Of a DNA stretch of 64,000 nucleotides, positions 25,945 to 37,477 are shown one piece after another (the stretch's first letter is position 1; every line of letters starts with the position of its first letter). The translations under genes and the position numbers were made by a program. This DNA is from Enoplolaimus lenunculus (Eukaryota > Nematoda > Enoplea > Enoplida > Thoracostomopsidae), in the NCBI GenBank assembly GCA_030248215.1, contig JASANG010000373.1, forward strand, positions 284,247 through 348,246. Direction: 5' to 3'. The notes under the pieces are model-generated. The model worked only from the letters and a program-made list of their open reading frames with translations, did not search any database and had not been told where the DNA came from.

Positions 25945-26170
25945 ACCAATCTGCTATTCAGGCCAATTACCAATTGGCCTAGGTTAAACTGCTATAGATA
26001 GATGTAGCAAACAACAGTGATGTAAAACCAAGGTTGATTGGTTAACGATGTGGCGTGTGGCTAAATAGATAAATCTGATTGGTTGCAGTTTAACGTAGAA
26101 CAAACTGCTATAACATAAAATAGCAGATTGGAATAAAGTAATTGGCGTGAATAGCAGATTGGCATACGGC
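25945..26170. mobile_element. CTGCTATTCAGGCC element, copy 2
   Basis: It begins CCAATCTGCTATTCAGGCC and ends GTGAATAGCAGATTGG, inverted with respect to each other. Confidence 0.6.
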
Positions 26171-27510
26171 ATATATATAACTTTAAAGCTCTCTTTGTAT
26201 CATGGTGTGTACGTTGCACTAATGTGAATGAAATAGTGTTTATTTCAACGTCTATATATGAAATTAATGAATACGAAGCCGTTATTTTATGGTCATACAG
26301 ATTTGCTTGCTTTAGTCCATCTAACTTTTAATAGTTAGGGTAGTCTCGTTTTTTGCTATGGAACAATAAATTAATGATTTTAAAAAGGGGTAAAATTTAA
26401 ACAAGTTCCTAGGTTAATTTTTGCTAATGCAGGGTCTATTCAATTATCCGGGCAGTTTGATATTTTGGCTTGTTCAGATAAGTGAAAGTACGGGGCAACC
26501 GAAAGATCGCTAAAATTCGTCTAAGAGCAGATAAGTATACATACCTCTGCGAGCATTATGCGTTCGTTTCTCTGGCTGCAGGACGAATATCTGACGCATG
26601 AGTAGGCACGCAACCGCTTTCACATCCATCAAAATATCATATTAGTTTTGTTGAATACAAATTTGTTTTCAGCTAATTTTTAACTTTTGTCTGGTTGTCA
26701 GGAGCCGGATCGCTGAAAATCCGGGTAAATAAATTCCGTAAACTAAATAGAGGCATTGTAATAGAACTTTAGTCAGTTGTTTTTCTTGGGATTTTTTCGA
26801 CGGTTTGTGTGTGTAGTCACAATTAGTGTCGAATTTAGCGCATTGCGGTATCTTTTTTAGATAAATGTTCCCTAAGAAAACAGTAGTAATTAACTTCGTT
26901 GCGTTTGCTCATAAAATATTATCGGTTGTCTAACCAGTAGTGTGTACCAGCCAAATGCCTCAGTCTATGCAAAAATGTAGTCTAGAATCTAAGCCTACTC
27001 TTTCACACCCTCCAGAATCGTGGACGGCCTTAAAAGTAATATGGACCACTACGGGCATCAATTCCAATGCCCGTGAGTGGTACGTTTGTGTTTTTAGTTT
27101 TTTTATTATTTTTACGCAAAGTTACTTGTAATTCAAATCGGGGATGTTGAAACTTTATGAACATTTGCTTCTTAAGCGTATCGTAGTATTTAACTTTTCC
27201 TCATATAAAAGTCTATGTCCTTTTATTACTGCTTCAAAATGCAATAAATTTACTAATTTTGGCTTTAATTTTGGTCCAGTGTCGCTTTCAGGGGCGTTCC
27301 GTTTATCTGCGGGACTCTAATAGAGTAAGCTCAAGCTTTAGAGTAAGTTTTTGGTTTTGCTTAATCTTTAGGCCTAGGTTTAGATGTAGGCCTATCGTTA
27401 CGCTGAACATTATGCATCGGCTTAGGAATATGCTAATACCACTGTAACGCCTCTGAGAGTAACATAGGCCGGTATTTTTGTACTCTTGCGACACTAAGTT
27501 AAAGATATTG

Positions 27511-27651
27511 GCCAATGTTACTTTTCGGGCGTCAACAGTAGATTAAGCGTATTCCTAAGCCTAACCCTAAGCAAAGAAACGCAGTCTAGAATCAAAGCGT
27601 ACTCTTTTACAGACCCACCATGAAACCGGGACGGGTTAAAAGTAATATGGG
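27511..27651. mobile_element. telomere-motif element (TTAGGC inside), minus orientation
   Basis: Ends GGCCAATGTTACTTTTCGGG and TTAAAAGTAATATGGGCC are inverted. The interior has CCTAAGCCTAACCCTAAGC, related to GCCTAA, the complement of TTAGGC. Confidence 0.6.
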
Positions 27652-27716
27652 CCACTGTTTGCGATAGTTGAAATCGTTAAATCATAAATAGCCGTGTATT
27701 TTTTGATAAACATTTC

Positions 27717-27861
27717 GGCCCATGTTACTTTAAGGGGCGTCCAGGTTTCTAGTGGGTCTATAAAAGAGTAGGTTTAGATTCTAGATTACATTTTTTGCTT
27801 AGGCTTAGGATCACATTAGGAATACGCTTAATCTACTGTTACGCCCCTAAAAGTTACATTG
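27717..27861. mobile_element. telomere-motif element, plus orientation
   Basis: GCCCATGTTACTTTAAGGGG to CGCCCCTAAAAGTTACATTG, with GCTTAGGCTTAGG inside. A further copy opens the window (about 45-240), with a GATTAGGCTTAGGCTTAGG run at 185-206. Confidence 0.6.
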
Positions 27862-28833
27862 ACCAACATTTCGATCAAAACAAGTGTAACCAGTTGAAAC
27901 TATAGTTGCTATACCAGTATTATAATCCGCCGTTTCTTGATGCTCAGAGCGTTTGTGATATTTCATTATAAAAGGCTGGCTCTAGCCTGAGAGTATGAAT
28001 AAATAGTGATGCGTTAATTAATCAAGGGCGAATTCATTTCATACCATGACTTTGTGTGCAGAATACTATAGCTAGGTTTATATTTGGTAAGCCTATTACA
28101 TTTGAAAATGTTTCGTTATATACTGCGGTCTTTATCGTGTTCGCAATGCATATTTCGCTTCCTTTCCCAAATCCATCTCAAGTGAAGCCCATGCAAGGAT
28201 CAAGGGCGGTCCGATTTTCTGCGGGGTTGTAATAGATTGAGAGTATTAAGCTATAGAGTATCTTTATATCTTATAAGTTTAAAGAGTTATGTATATGCTC
28301 ATTTTCACGCTTAGGAATATGCTAATATCCTTTAAAAGAAGTTTGAGGAATGATTTTTTTGACAATAGTTTGCCAATTTGTTAAAATTTACATGACTTAT
28401 TTTGCTCCACCTCTAACTTAGGTAGAAATGGTTTATCTTCCATTTATTTCACTTCCGGTTACATCCGCCAGCGTGCGTGTGCGGATATCCGTTTCTGGTA
28501 AAATCTGTGTTCGTTTTCCTTAATGAAATACCGAAGATTGTTTTACATTTATACTCAGAAGTATGCGAATGGCGCAATTTTTCGTTATACAACGTATAAC
28601 TCATAATGGCGACCCCCCTCTCATTCGGATCATCCGTTTATACCCTGATTTGATGGAAGAAATTTTTCGTTATGTATTATTTTGTGTTGAAACGAGAAAG
28701 TAATTTGGTTTCGCATATTTAGCAGGCGTAAACGGATATGAGAAATACTGGAGCCGCAATGAAACAAAGTTTGAAAGTGAAACAATATATAAGATATCAA
28801 CAATGATCTTAATTTTCCGATTTTAACAGTGAT

Positions 28834-29089
28834 TACACTGTAAATTTCATTGAGTTGATTTTAACTCAGAATGGATTGAATCACTCAGTTTGATTGAGGA
28901 CTATCAGAACTCTCAGAATTTTCAGTTGATTCAATTAATTCTGAGTCAATTAATCAACTCACTCAGAGTCAATTCCACTCAGAGGGAGAATCAACTCAAC
29001 TCAAGGTGAGTAATATGTTTACTGATATTAATTCAGAAATAACCATCTCGCAAGCTGAATTGATTAATCAACTCATTTTAATTTATGTT
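28834..29089. mobile_element. ACACTGTAAATTTCA inverted-repeat element, copy 1
   Basis: Rich in GAGTTGATT / AATCAACTC. It starts ACACTGTAAATTTCATTGAG and lies about 480 bp upstream of the zinc-ribbon start. Confidence 0.65.
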
Positions 29090-29566
29090 GTACGATTCGC
29101 TTATTTTTTTGAAAGACTGTCTCATGTCTGCTTCTTCGTCTAAACGAACGGTTCAATTTCATCTTTAAACTTTTGTTTAAGTGTTGCTGCCATTTATTGG
29201 ACAATTCAAAACAATGTGGGCAGGGTACAACCAAAGGCCTGCCTGAACGTCTGGCTTTGTCAGAAAAGGCTTACACAAAAAACAGCTACGCCTGGGCATT
29301 GCTAAATCATTTCCGTGACCTATAAAGCTTGAGGCTATTTGCCAAATGGTATCAAATTTTGTATAGGAAAGTGCAAAATGCACAAACCCAGCTGTAAATT
29401 TAATATTTTACATTTTGTATATTGAATTAAAATTTTACAGTGCGGGAAACATCATTTTGTTATTCGTTTGAAAGAACTATTCATTTAAAAATTTAGCACA
29501 GTGCCGTGGCAATTTAAATTTGTTTTCTAAATTTGCGTTTTTACTCGAATATTTAACTGTTACAGT

Positions 29567-32086
29567 ATGGCTTTTTCACAATTTGGTGTGTGTCCTGACT
29601 GTAAACAAATATGCGGATGGGATCTGAAAGAATGCTCTGATCATCGGTGTCGACGAGTATTAATGAAACAATGCGGATCACCAGGTTGCGGTGCTAACTA
29701 CTGGATATGGTGGACGGCATGCCGTAGCTGTCATGGATCTATCACTCCTGAAGGTATTAAAGTGAATCGGCACTGTTTTTACTGTTTCCAGACTTCCACT
29801 GAAGTTGTGGGAAGAATTCGGGTGCAGCCTCAATTCCCCGTCCCAGCGAATGAGCTGTTACCGCATTGCACCACAATAAAACACGACATCGAAGGGATTT
29901 TAGTAGGTAAAACGGTTCTACAAGTGTTAGTGCGGGGGTTTTGAGGTCAACAAATTCCTATCCTGGTTAGGGTCCGTTGAACTTGCGGAAGATTCAAGGG
30001 GACATCAAGCACGCTGAGAACCACATCATGAAGCAAAATTTTTTTACGTGGGGCTGCACTGCAAAAAATGGGGAGTCAAATTGACTCCCTCCGACATAGG
30101 CTCTACGGGACTACACAAACTGAGTCAAATTCGACTCCGCCAGAGTCAAACGTGCGGCTAAATGAGTCGAATTTGATTCTGGCGGAGTCTAATTTGACTC
30201 AATTTGTGTAGTCCAGTAGAGCCTATTTCGGAGGGAGTCAATTTGACTCACCATTTTTCGCAGTGTGGGTGAGTTTAGGGAAATATCACTGTGTAAGCCG
30301 CAAGACCAATTTCAGTGTGTTATGTTTTTTATACAATAGCCTAGTCTAGCGGTATATGCTAATTCCTCAAAATTGAACTAAAAATGTCAAAGACTGACTG
30401 CGGTGTAGGCAGAAGAAAGTGGGAGAATAATTACTTGAAATTGCGACGGGTTTAGGGTGGCGTTCATAATAGCACCCGCAGAACCCAAATAAAGAAAATT
30501 TTACCAAGCGGATGAAACTATTTCTTGTGGGGGAAACTAAAAAAAGTGCTTTACTACTTCACAGTTTGTTAAATCGTTCTATCTGTTGTGCGCTGCAAAA
30601 AATGGTGAGTCAAATTGGACTCTCTCTGCAATAGACTTTTCCGGACTACACAAGCTTTAGTCAAATACGACTCCGCCAGAGTTCAATTCGAGTCACTGAG
30701 CGACTCGGGCGAGTTGAATTTGACTTTGGCAGAGTTGAATTTGACTCTGTTTGTGTAGTTCCGAAAAGCCTATTTCGGGACTCACCATTTTTTGCAATGT
30801 GTTTTTGACTGCCTTTGCATATAATAATAGAAATATTCCTACACTGCAAAAAATGGGGAGTCAAATTGACTCCCTCCGACATAGGCTCTACGGGACTACA
30901 CAAACTGAGTCAAATTCGACTCCGCCAGAGTCAAACATGCGGCTAAATGAATCGAATTTGATTCTGGCGGAGTCTAATTTGACTCAATTTGTGTAGTCCC
31001 GTAGAGCCTATTTCGGAGGGAGTCAATTTGACTCACTATTTTTTTGCAGTGTATTTACCCAAACAGATCTGTGCGAAACTAAAATTTTGACGTGGAATTC
31101 ATATCAAAAAATGTATCTCGCCGCTCGCTTGCTTTGCTCAAGAGGTTTTACTGTAACTGTTGACAAGATTTTAAGTCCGCTGCCTTCAAATACAAACGAT
31201 ACGCAACTGTCAACTGACCTATATTGCAAAACCTAAAAATGATTTGCCTGGTGCGATAGAAATGTTATTTCAGGTCCACGATTAGTAATTCCTGAGCCTC
31301 CTCGTAAACGGCCATTTCCACAGATACCAGCTTCACAATACTCAGATACTGGACCATGTCCAGTTTGTTATCTTCCAGGTTTGAAATGGACCGATGTCAA
31401 GTGTTCAGGTATTGTGCAAATTTTACGAGTATTTGCAATAAAATGTTTAAACTTTAAAATACGCAAAAAATTCGTAGGAAACATTTCACATCAGTCAGGA
31501 GCTTCAAAAAAATATATATGGCAAAATTTCAGGCAAAACTACATAGTACACTGTAAATTTCAATGAGTTGATTAATCAATTCAACTAGCGAGATAGTTAT
31601 TTCTGAATTAAAATCAGCAAACATTAACCCATTCTAAAGTTGAGTTGATTCTCACTCAGAGTTGAGTTGACTATGAGTGAGTTGATTAATTAATTCAAAA
31701 TGAGTTGAATCAGCTCAAAATTCTGAATTCTGATAGTCGTAACTCAGACTGAATGATTCAACTCATTCTGAGTTGAAATCAACTCACTAAAATTTATAGT
31801 GTAGATGGTACTTGTTTACTTTCCCCCACCTCTCTTAGTTTCATAGGCGGCGAAACGTTCCTCCAAATAAAAACCCTTATGCCCATATGAAATATACCCC
31901 TCCCAGCAAGGTGGGCTGGCTACGGTCCTAACGCTACGGGACTATTCATTGAAAAATAAAAGATGTGAATGTTTATTTGCAGATTGTAATTCTAAAGTAG
32001 AACGCAAATGCGAAACGTGTCAGTCTTTTGTTGTTCCGTGGTGGCATTTGTGTAAATACTGCAAGTATCCGAACAAGTTTAAATAA
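29567..32086 (+). CDS. tandem zinc-ribbon-like protein, 192 aa
   Basis: Three exons join in phase: 29567-29906, 31274-31408, 31983-32086. The protein carries two copies of one cysteine module. Copy 1 (residues 9-55) has CPDC, CX4C, CX4C and CRSC; copy 2 (142-185) has CPVC, CSDC, CETC and CKYC. Both also share a Trp before a DLKECSD or DVKCSD segment and a Trp-Trp pair before the last CxxC. Eight cysteines per copy would suit two zinc ions, as in double zinc ribbons. Copy 1 is followed by an extra HCFYC (69-73). The linker (about 115-140) is rich in Pro and Arg. No catalytic domain is visible; a role in protein or nucleic-acid binding is only a guess. The ATG lies one base after a TTACAG acceptor, so the mRNA probably has a spliced 5' leader. 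AATAAA overlaps the stop codon. I do not recognise the family. Confidence 0.8.
30057..30265. mobile_element. GAGTCAAATT palindromic element, copy 2
   Basis: A 209-bp near-perfect inverted repeat ending CACTGCAAAAAATGG at both sides. It is within intron 1 of the zinc-ribbon gene. Confidence 0.85.
30592..30800. mobile_element. GAGTCAAATT palindromic element, copy 3
   Basis: Same family, slightly more diverged, also in intron 1 of the zinc-ribbon gene. Confidence 0.8.
30841..31052. mobile_element. GAGTCAAATT palindromic element, copy 4
   Basis: Nearly identical to the copy at 30057. It is the third copy in 1 kb, in the same intron. Confidence 0.85.
31548..31802. mobile_element. ACACTGTAAATTTCA element, copy 2
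   Basis: It has the same ends (ACACTGTAAATTTCAATGAG; right end ACTAAAATTTATAGTGT) and lies in intron 2 of the zinc-ribbon gene. Confidence 0.7.
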
Positions 32087-32106
32087 ACACAACTCTCGAT
32101 TAAAAG
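32082..32106 (+). promoter_or_regulatory. operon-like junction: AATAAA then acceptor
   Basis: AATAAA (32082-32087) overlaps the zinc-ribbon stop, and an acceptor-like sequence ending TAAAAG follows at 32106, 27 bp before the next ATG. In nematode operons, 3' end formation followed closely by a trans-splice acceptor is typical. No spliced leader is visible in the window. Confidence 0.4.
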
Positions 32107-32132
32107 GCGAATCGTTTGCAACGGCTACTAAA

Positions 32133-35100
32133 ATGGATGATTCCTTCGGTTTGCAGATGCTTCACGAAATGAGAGATTTCTTCAAGTCCAATATATTGAT
32201 GGTTTCCAGCTTTAATTATTATTGTACTTGTCCGTAAACCCTAAGCAACACAGTTTTACGCTTGGGTAACTACTAACTTTCATTACCTTCATAAGGTCGA
32301 CAGGAATTGGCGTATATTTCACGGGTTTGTTTACTAAGCAAACCGAAGCCTGTGAAATCTGTAGCGAAATCAAAAATGTAATAGTAATATTGGAATGCCT
32401 TCACCAAATGGCACTGTTTAGTCAGATCAAATGTTTTCCGTTCATTACTACTTATGAATGCTTGTTGGTTCTAAATCTAGCTTTAACGACATGAATCACA
32501 TGTGAGCAGTAAGTATAAAAGTGAAATATGAGTAAAGTTAAAGTTAATTTAGGCATATATATTTCGGTTAAAAAATAATGTAATATATACAGTTGTGGGG
32601 GTTTTAAAAACTTTGGTCCATAAAAATCAGGATCGGCACATATTTCTGTGGGACTAAAATAGAATAATCTTATACTTTAGCTAATTTTTTGCTTGGCTTA
32701 GGCTTAGGCGTAGGAATAAACTCATTCTTACGCTTAGGCTTAGGCATAGGCTTAGGAACATGCTTATAATACTTTTCCAACCCTGTTTTTAGATTGGCCG
32801 AAACTTTAAATGCATTTCGCTGTTTTTATTAAATTTTACTTTACGTGGTTATTTGCATACTGTTATGACTCGAATAAGAGGTGGGAAATTGCGTTCGCTT
32901 TCCTCTGAGCGCCCCCTGAATTATACAAAAATCACATCTGTTCTACGCAGTTCTAATCTACCTGCCTTGGTTTCTGGTTGCGTAGAAGTGTGGCATGGGT
33001 TTAGGTTGTCGCTCCATTTGCTCGCGTGATTTTTTGCGCGGCGACTAAAGTATATTATTTATGTAAAGCTTAACAGTTGAGTTCGGAAACCCAGCCAACA
33101 TTAACTTGTTGCTTATAAGCACGCTTGTGTAGTGTATAAACTGCACAACGAGTGCGATAGTTTTGGTGTAGATTGTGTTCCTGGTTTTTACAGAACACCA
33201 CACACTACATAGAAAAACATTTGGCTCTTTTTTACACTTACTCTCTATCGGGCGCGTAGCCAGTGGGTGGCCAGAAAGTTGCGTTCAGTCCCCCAGAGTG
33301 CATTTTGACTCACCCTGCAAAATTTTCAACCTTGCTTGTAAAGTTATCGAAAAACTGTGTATGCTTTTCGTGAGAAGTTTTTGTAGCCCCTCCTTGCACG
33401 GTGAGCTGGCTACGGGCCTACCCACCATTAAAGTTTAAGTATATATGGCTTAGGCTAAGTAAAAACAACTTCTTAGACAAAGAGTCAGCTTAAGGATTTA
33501 GCGTTATACTTGTCGTGCGGTGCCATTCGCCACCATACGGAATCGTACGTGGGTATTTCACGTACGACTTCGCACGACGACGTGCGGCGCCGGACGGTGA
33601 TGGACGGTGCCGTAAGTTAAGAAGAGTATATCGCCACTATAACTCAATCAATGTATTTAGTGGCACGAAACGATCGTTGTAAAAAAGCAAACCGGTACGA
33701 ATTCCATGCCTTCAAAGCCTCATTTTGCGCAAAATGAACCTGTAACGGTTGCTAATTTTTAATTTGTGCTGACTGATTATGCAACGTTCACAAAATTCAA
33801 CCGCGCCATAAAATGTGTTGTGACTCGTGTCGAGGTAGCATTAACGGAAATATTTCCGTTGAAGTAGTGTTAACGAGTGGTTGTTAATCCTGGGTCATCG
33901 CACATTTTGTGGTCAAACCGAATTTGCCAACGACGTATTTTGAAAATGAACTCATAATAAATAGCTGAAATACTTTTCAGACCGGTGTCAAGGTGCCATA
34001 ATATGTTATTAAAGGTAAATATATAACTAAAGAAGTTTACACAGCGAAAAATGCATTTTTTATTGCGTTAAAGGTTTAGACTTAAGCTTTGTTGTATGCT
34101 TCAGGGGGGATATTGCTTTTTCGTTAACTTGGGTGGCAATCATCGCGTAATATAATGAAGTCTAGCAGCAAAAAATAGTGCGAAAAATATGTACTGTTGT
34201 ATTAACCCAAATAAAAGGGGGCTGATATTTATGTGGCCTCTCCGGAAGGTACCACCCTGTTATTCGGTTAGGGACTGTTATTTATCTTATCCCACCCTCC
34301 GCCGTCCTTCTGAAATATACCTGGCACTGCGACTATCTATTGGTTGTTGATGTTTTTCAGGAAAATGTTTATAGAAATTTGTGCAAACTTAAGCTGTATC
34401 TAAAAGAAGAATGTTTTTTAAGGTTTTTGGAACAATAACCCGACAGAATGATAGCATGCTGGGTTTTCGAATGTCTTTTTCTCAGCGTACCTGATTTGTA
34501 GTTTGTTTTGAAACTAGGTTTCTTGTGTGCTTTTTAACATATTTGCTCTGAATAATATCCTTGCAAGCAGAGTAGAATAATGGGTAATTTTCAAGGACCT
34601 TTGTTATGTTATGATAATATGTTGTTGCCTTCTTTGGTTTATATAATTGCTTTCGTTGATGTAAATGTGGTTTATCCTTTTAATAAAACCCGGGGTGTTC
34701 GGCAAACGAGCGCTTCGGACTTAAACTTAAACTATTTGCCTTGTATGAAAAGCTTGAGCGATAATACAAGGTTATATATACTTAGGAATGTACTGTCAAA
34801 AGTGAAGTATGCTTCAAAGGTTCGAACTCAACTTTATTTGGTAGTGAAAAGTTTGCATGGCTCCGTAGATCAGTGGTTAGTGCAGCGGACCGGTAATTGG
34901 TACATCGTGGGTTCGAGTCTTAACGCATTCCCAGTGAAATTTGTTTGAAGGGCTCTATATGGTACTGCTTAACTTAGAAAGGAATAATTGATTAGGGTTC
35001 AGTGACTATCTTACAGATCCTTATTAGGAATACGGACTCCTATTGATTGGGACTCAAAATAGGGACCCCCTCTTACTATCTCCCTAGTTTTATTCGGGTC

Positions 35101-37477
35101 AATACAGTAGGCTCAATAAAAATTATGTTCTATGCAGATAGTTATGTATATATATACAAAACGCAACGTATTTTACAAAGTAAAAAATCCAAGTCTTTCT
35201 TGTGTACACGCAACGGCGTCCCCATGGGGGGGGCATTGTGGGGCCGTGCTCACCAAATTTTGCTGGTGCCCCCAAATAGACTCGGTCTAAAAGCAAATAA
35301 TCCTGAATTGGAATTGTCGTCGGGGAGTCCAAAAAATTATTAGGTGTCCCACCAAATATTATTTTTTGCGGACGCTCCTGTGTAATTGCAAATCAGCCGC
35401 GCTTGCCTTTACGCAACGCTGTCATTAGCTTGAATTATCATTCTTATCACTGCTGCTTTCGAAATGCATAAAATCCTAAAATAATGAAAATATATTATTT
35501 GAAAAATGTTTGCAACTCCTTAAACGCCATTTTTTTCCAAGCCATGTATGTTTGACTATTTCACAAGTGAAACTTTGTAGTATCTGGGCGCTTCAAATCA
35601 TAAAATTTGTACAAAATTTTCATACGTTCTCAGCATCACTTGAAAACAAGACACTACGATTGGCCATTGTTAGCTATAGGGCCCTTATTAGTAAGCTTAA
35701 GTCAGTAATTGTAAGCCTAAGTCTAAAACCAGAGACCAAATTCTAAGCCTAAGCTTCCCAGTTTCTAAGCCCTCAGTCTCCGGTCTCCCAGTGGTCACGC
35801 CCCTATAATCAACATGATCCCTGCGATTGGTCTCAACAACAGGTCCAATAATAGGGACGACTTAAAAAGCAAAAATTCAGATCCACTGTCACATACCAAT
35901 TCTTATCCGGTTAATTTTGACTCAGAAAAAATTGGCCTGCAGACTAATTTTCACACTTAAAAATTTTTGCTAAAACTTATTTGTTCATTGTTTTCAGCTT
36001 TGTTTAACGCTGAATTTATGTGTTGTCCAACGTTTATTGTTGACTTTACTTCCCTTCAAATGTGTTCAATTCTAACGTTATGTTTTGTTCAAAGTTTACA
36101 TCATGTTTGTTATCATTATTGTAGTGGCGTCGCGTTCTCCGCGAGACAGCAAGATGCAAATGCGGAAACGGATAAACATGAGAGGTGTAAGTGGGTAAAC
36201 ATTTTTTACACGCGCTGAGTTTTGCGTGTGTAGATTTTATTTTTTTACCCACATGTATATCCACGCAAAATTTCTTTACCCGTTACCCGCCTTTACCCGC
36301 GCAAAATTTCTTCACTGTTACCCACCTTTACCCGCCCTTATTTTTCGTCTACGTTCCGTATAGTTGTGTAATTTTCAGTGCAATGATGTTACTCGTTACT
36401 TATTTTTCACTCATACGGTAAAACAGTTTAAAAATTCAAGTTTTTCTACATTTATTTGGTTTCAAGTTTTTTTATAAAAATTTTAGGCGGATAAAGAGTC
36501 ACAAATTTTTTAGTCATGCTTTGAAATTTTTTACACGCGGGTATACAAGCGTCAAAATTTTCTTACTCGTCCCGCGTTTACCCGCGGGAATATATATTTT
36601 ATCGTCCACTGTTTCCATTGTTGTGCGACATATTTTCTCATTCCATACATTTTTATTTACCAAATCAGATAACAGTACATCAGCCAACCAGACAGCAAAA
36701 AATGGAGAGTCAAATTAACTCTTTCCGAATTAGACTGTACGGGATTACACAACTGAGTCAAATTGACTCCGCCAGAGTCAAATTCCGTATACCATACACG
36801 TCAAATAAAGCTAACACAACATATATAACTGTAAAAGACAAACTTACGATTAAGAAAGTTGCGCTAAGCAATGTTGCCTTCTCGGCGATGCTGATATCTT
36901 TCGGAAAACTGACAAAAAAGTTATCCGCATCAGTGAAAAGTTCTTTGCCCAAACCGCTCCATTTCTTTCTGATCTGCCCGACTTCAATTCCATTTCGAGC
37001 GGAAAAAATCTGTAACAAACAAATTATAAATGATTGCAAATAAATTAGTTTGAAAGTGTTATTCAAACACCTTCAAGTTTTTGCAGTACGTTCACATTGC
37101 ATTGTGACCTTTTACCATTTTATCATAAAAAAGTTCTCTGATTGGGCGCGCCTGTCCACCGCCTCCCTCTGTATCCGACTTTGTGTGTATAACGAATGCA
37201 ATGTAACCGGTCCAAAAGCTGATCTGTAAAAATTGCCGTTTGTTATACACTTAAAATAACGATAGTCCTTTCTTTGTTCAATCATTTACCTGAACCCCCG
37301 GTGAACCCCTGTGGTTATGCTTGAATCATAATACATGAGAGTTGAAAAACCCGTTTTCATTTCAACTTTATTATGTGTTCAGGTGAATTTGTTCCCAGTC
37401 GTAGTGGGGTTACACGTATTGACCAAAACTCGGACCCACTTACTGAAAATATGCTCAGCAATCGTCGGAATAGTTGA
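32133..37477 (+). CDS. candidate 95-aa protein, unrecognised, interleaved with the scramblase
   Basis: Four exons fit in phase with one ATG and one stop: 32133-32201, 34361-34422, 36125-36186, 37383-37477. Support includes pyrimidine-rich acceptors at 34360 (TTTTTCAG) and 37382 (GTGTTCAG) and a GTAAGT donor after 36186. The donors after exons 1 and 2 are weak (GTTTCC, GTTTTT), similar to other T-rich donors in this window. Residues 1-43 look helical and amphipathic (for example LQMLHEMRDFF); residues 44-95 are hydrophilic, with many Asp, Asn, Arg and Ser. No membrane segment or known domain was seen. The ATG is 46 bp after the zinc-ribbon stop and 27 bp after an acceptor-like TAAAAG, an operon-like spacing. 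Exons 3 and 4 lie inside scramblase introns on the opposite strand. Exon 1 is the weakest part of the model. Confidence 0.5.
34716..35110. mobile_element. TACTGTATTGAC element, copy 3, with a tRNA-like insert
   Basis: This copy is reversed relative to 1035. The TTATTCGGGTCAATACAGTA end is intact. It is interrupted near 34859 by a tRNA-like sequence absent from the other copies. Confidence 0.6.
34859..34925 (+). repeat. tRNA-like sequence (SINE head or tRNA pseudogene)
   Basis: It has an A-box-like TAGATCAGTGGTTAGTGCAG and a B box GGGTTCGAGTC, but the ends do not pair into a 7-bp acceptor stem. A related sequence lies at 17647-17709 on the other strand. Confidence 0.55.

Larger units (their letters stand above)
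24238..29566. other. intergenic, CK1 gamma to zinc-ribbon gene
   Basis: No convincing exon was found. Besides the listed elements it contains several decayed telomere-motif fragments (about 25420-25465, 26970-27060, 27283-27470, 28195-28330) with GCCTAAGCC or GGCTTAGGA. The open frames of 60-90 codons here overlap these repeats. Confidence 0.6.
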
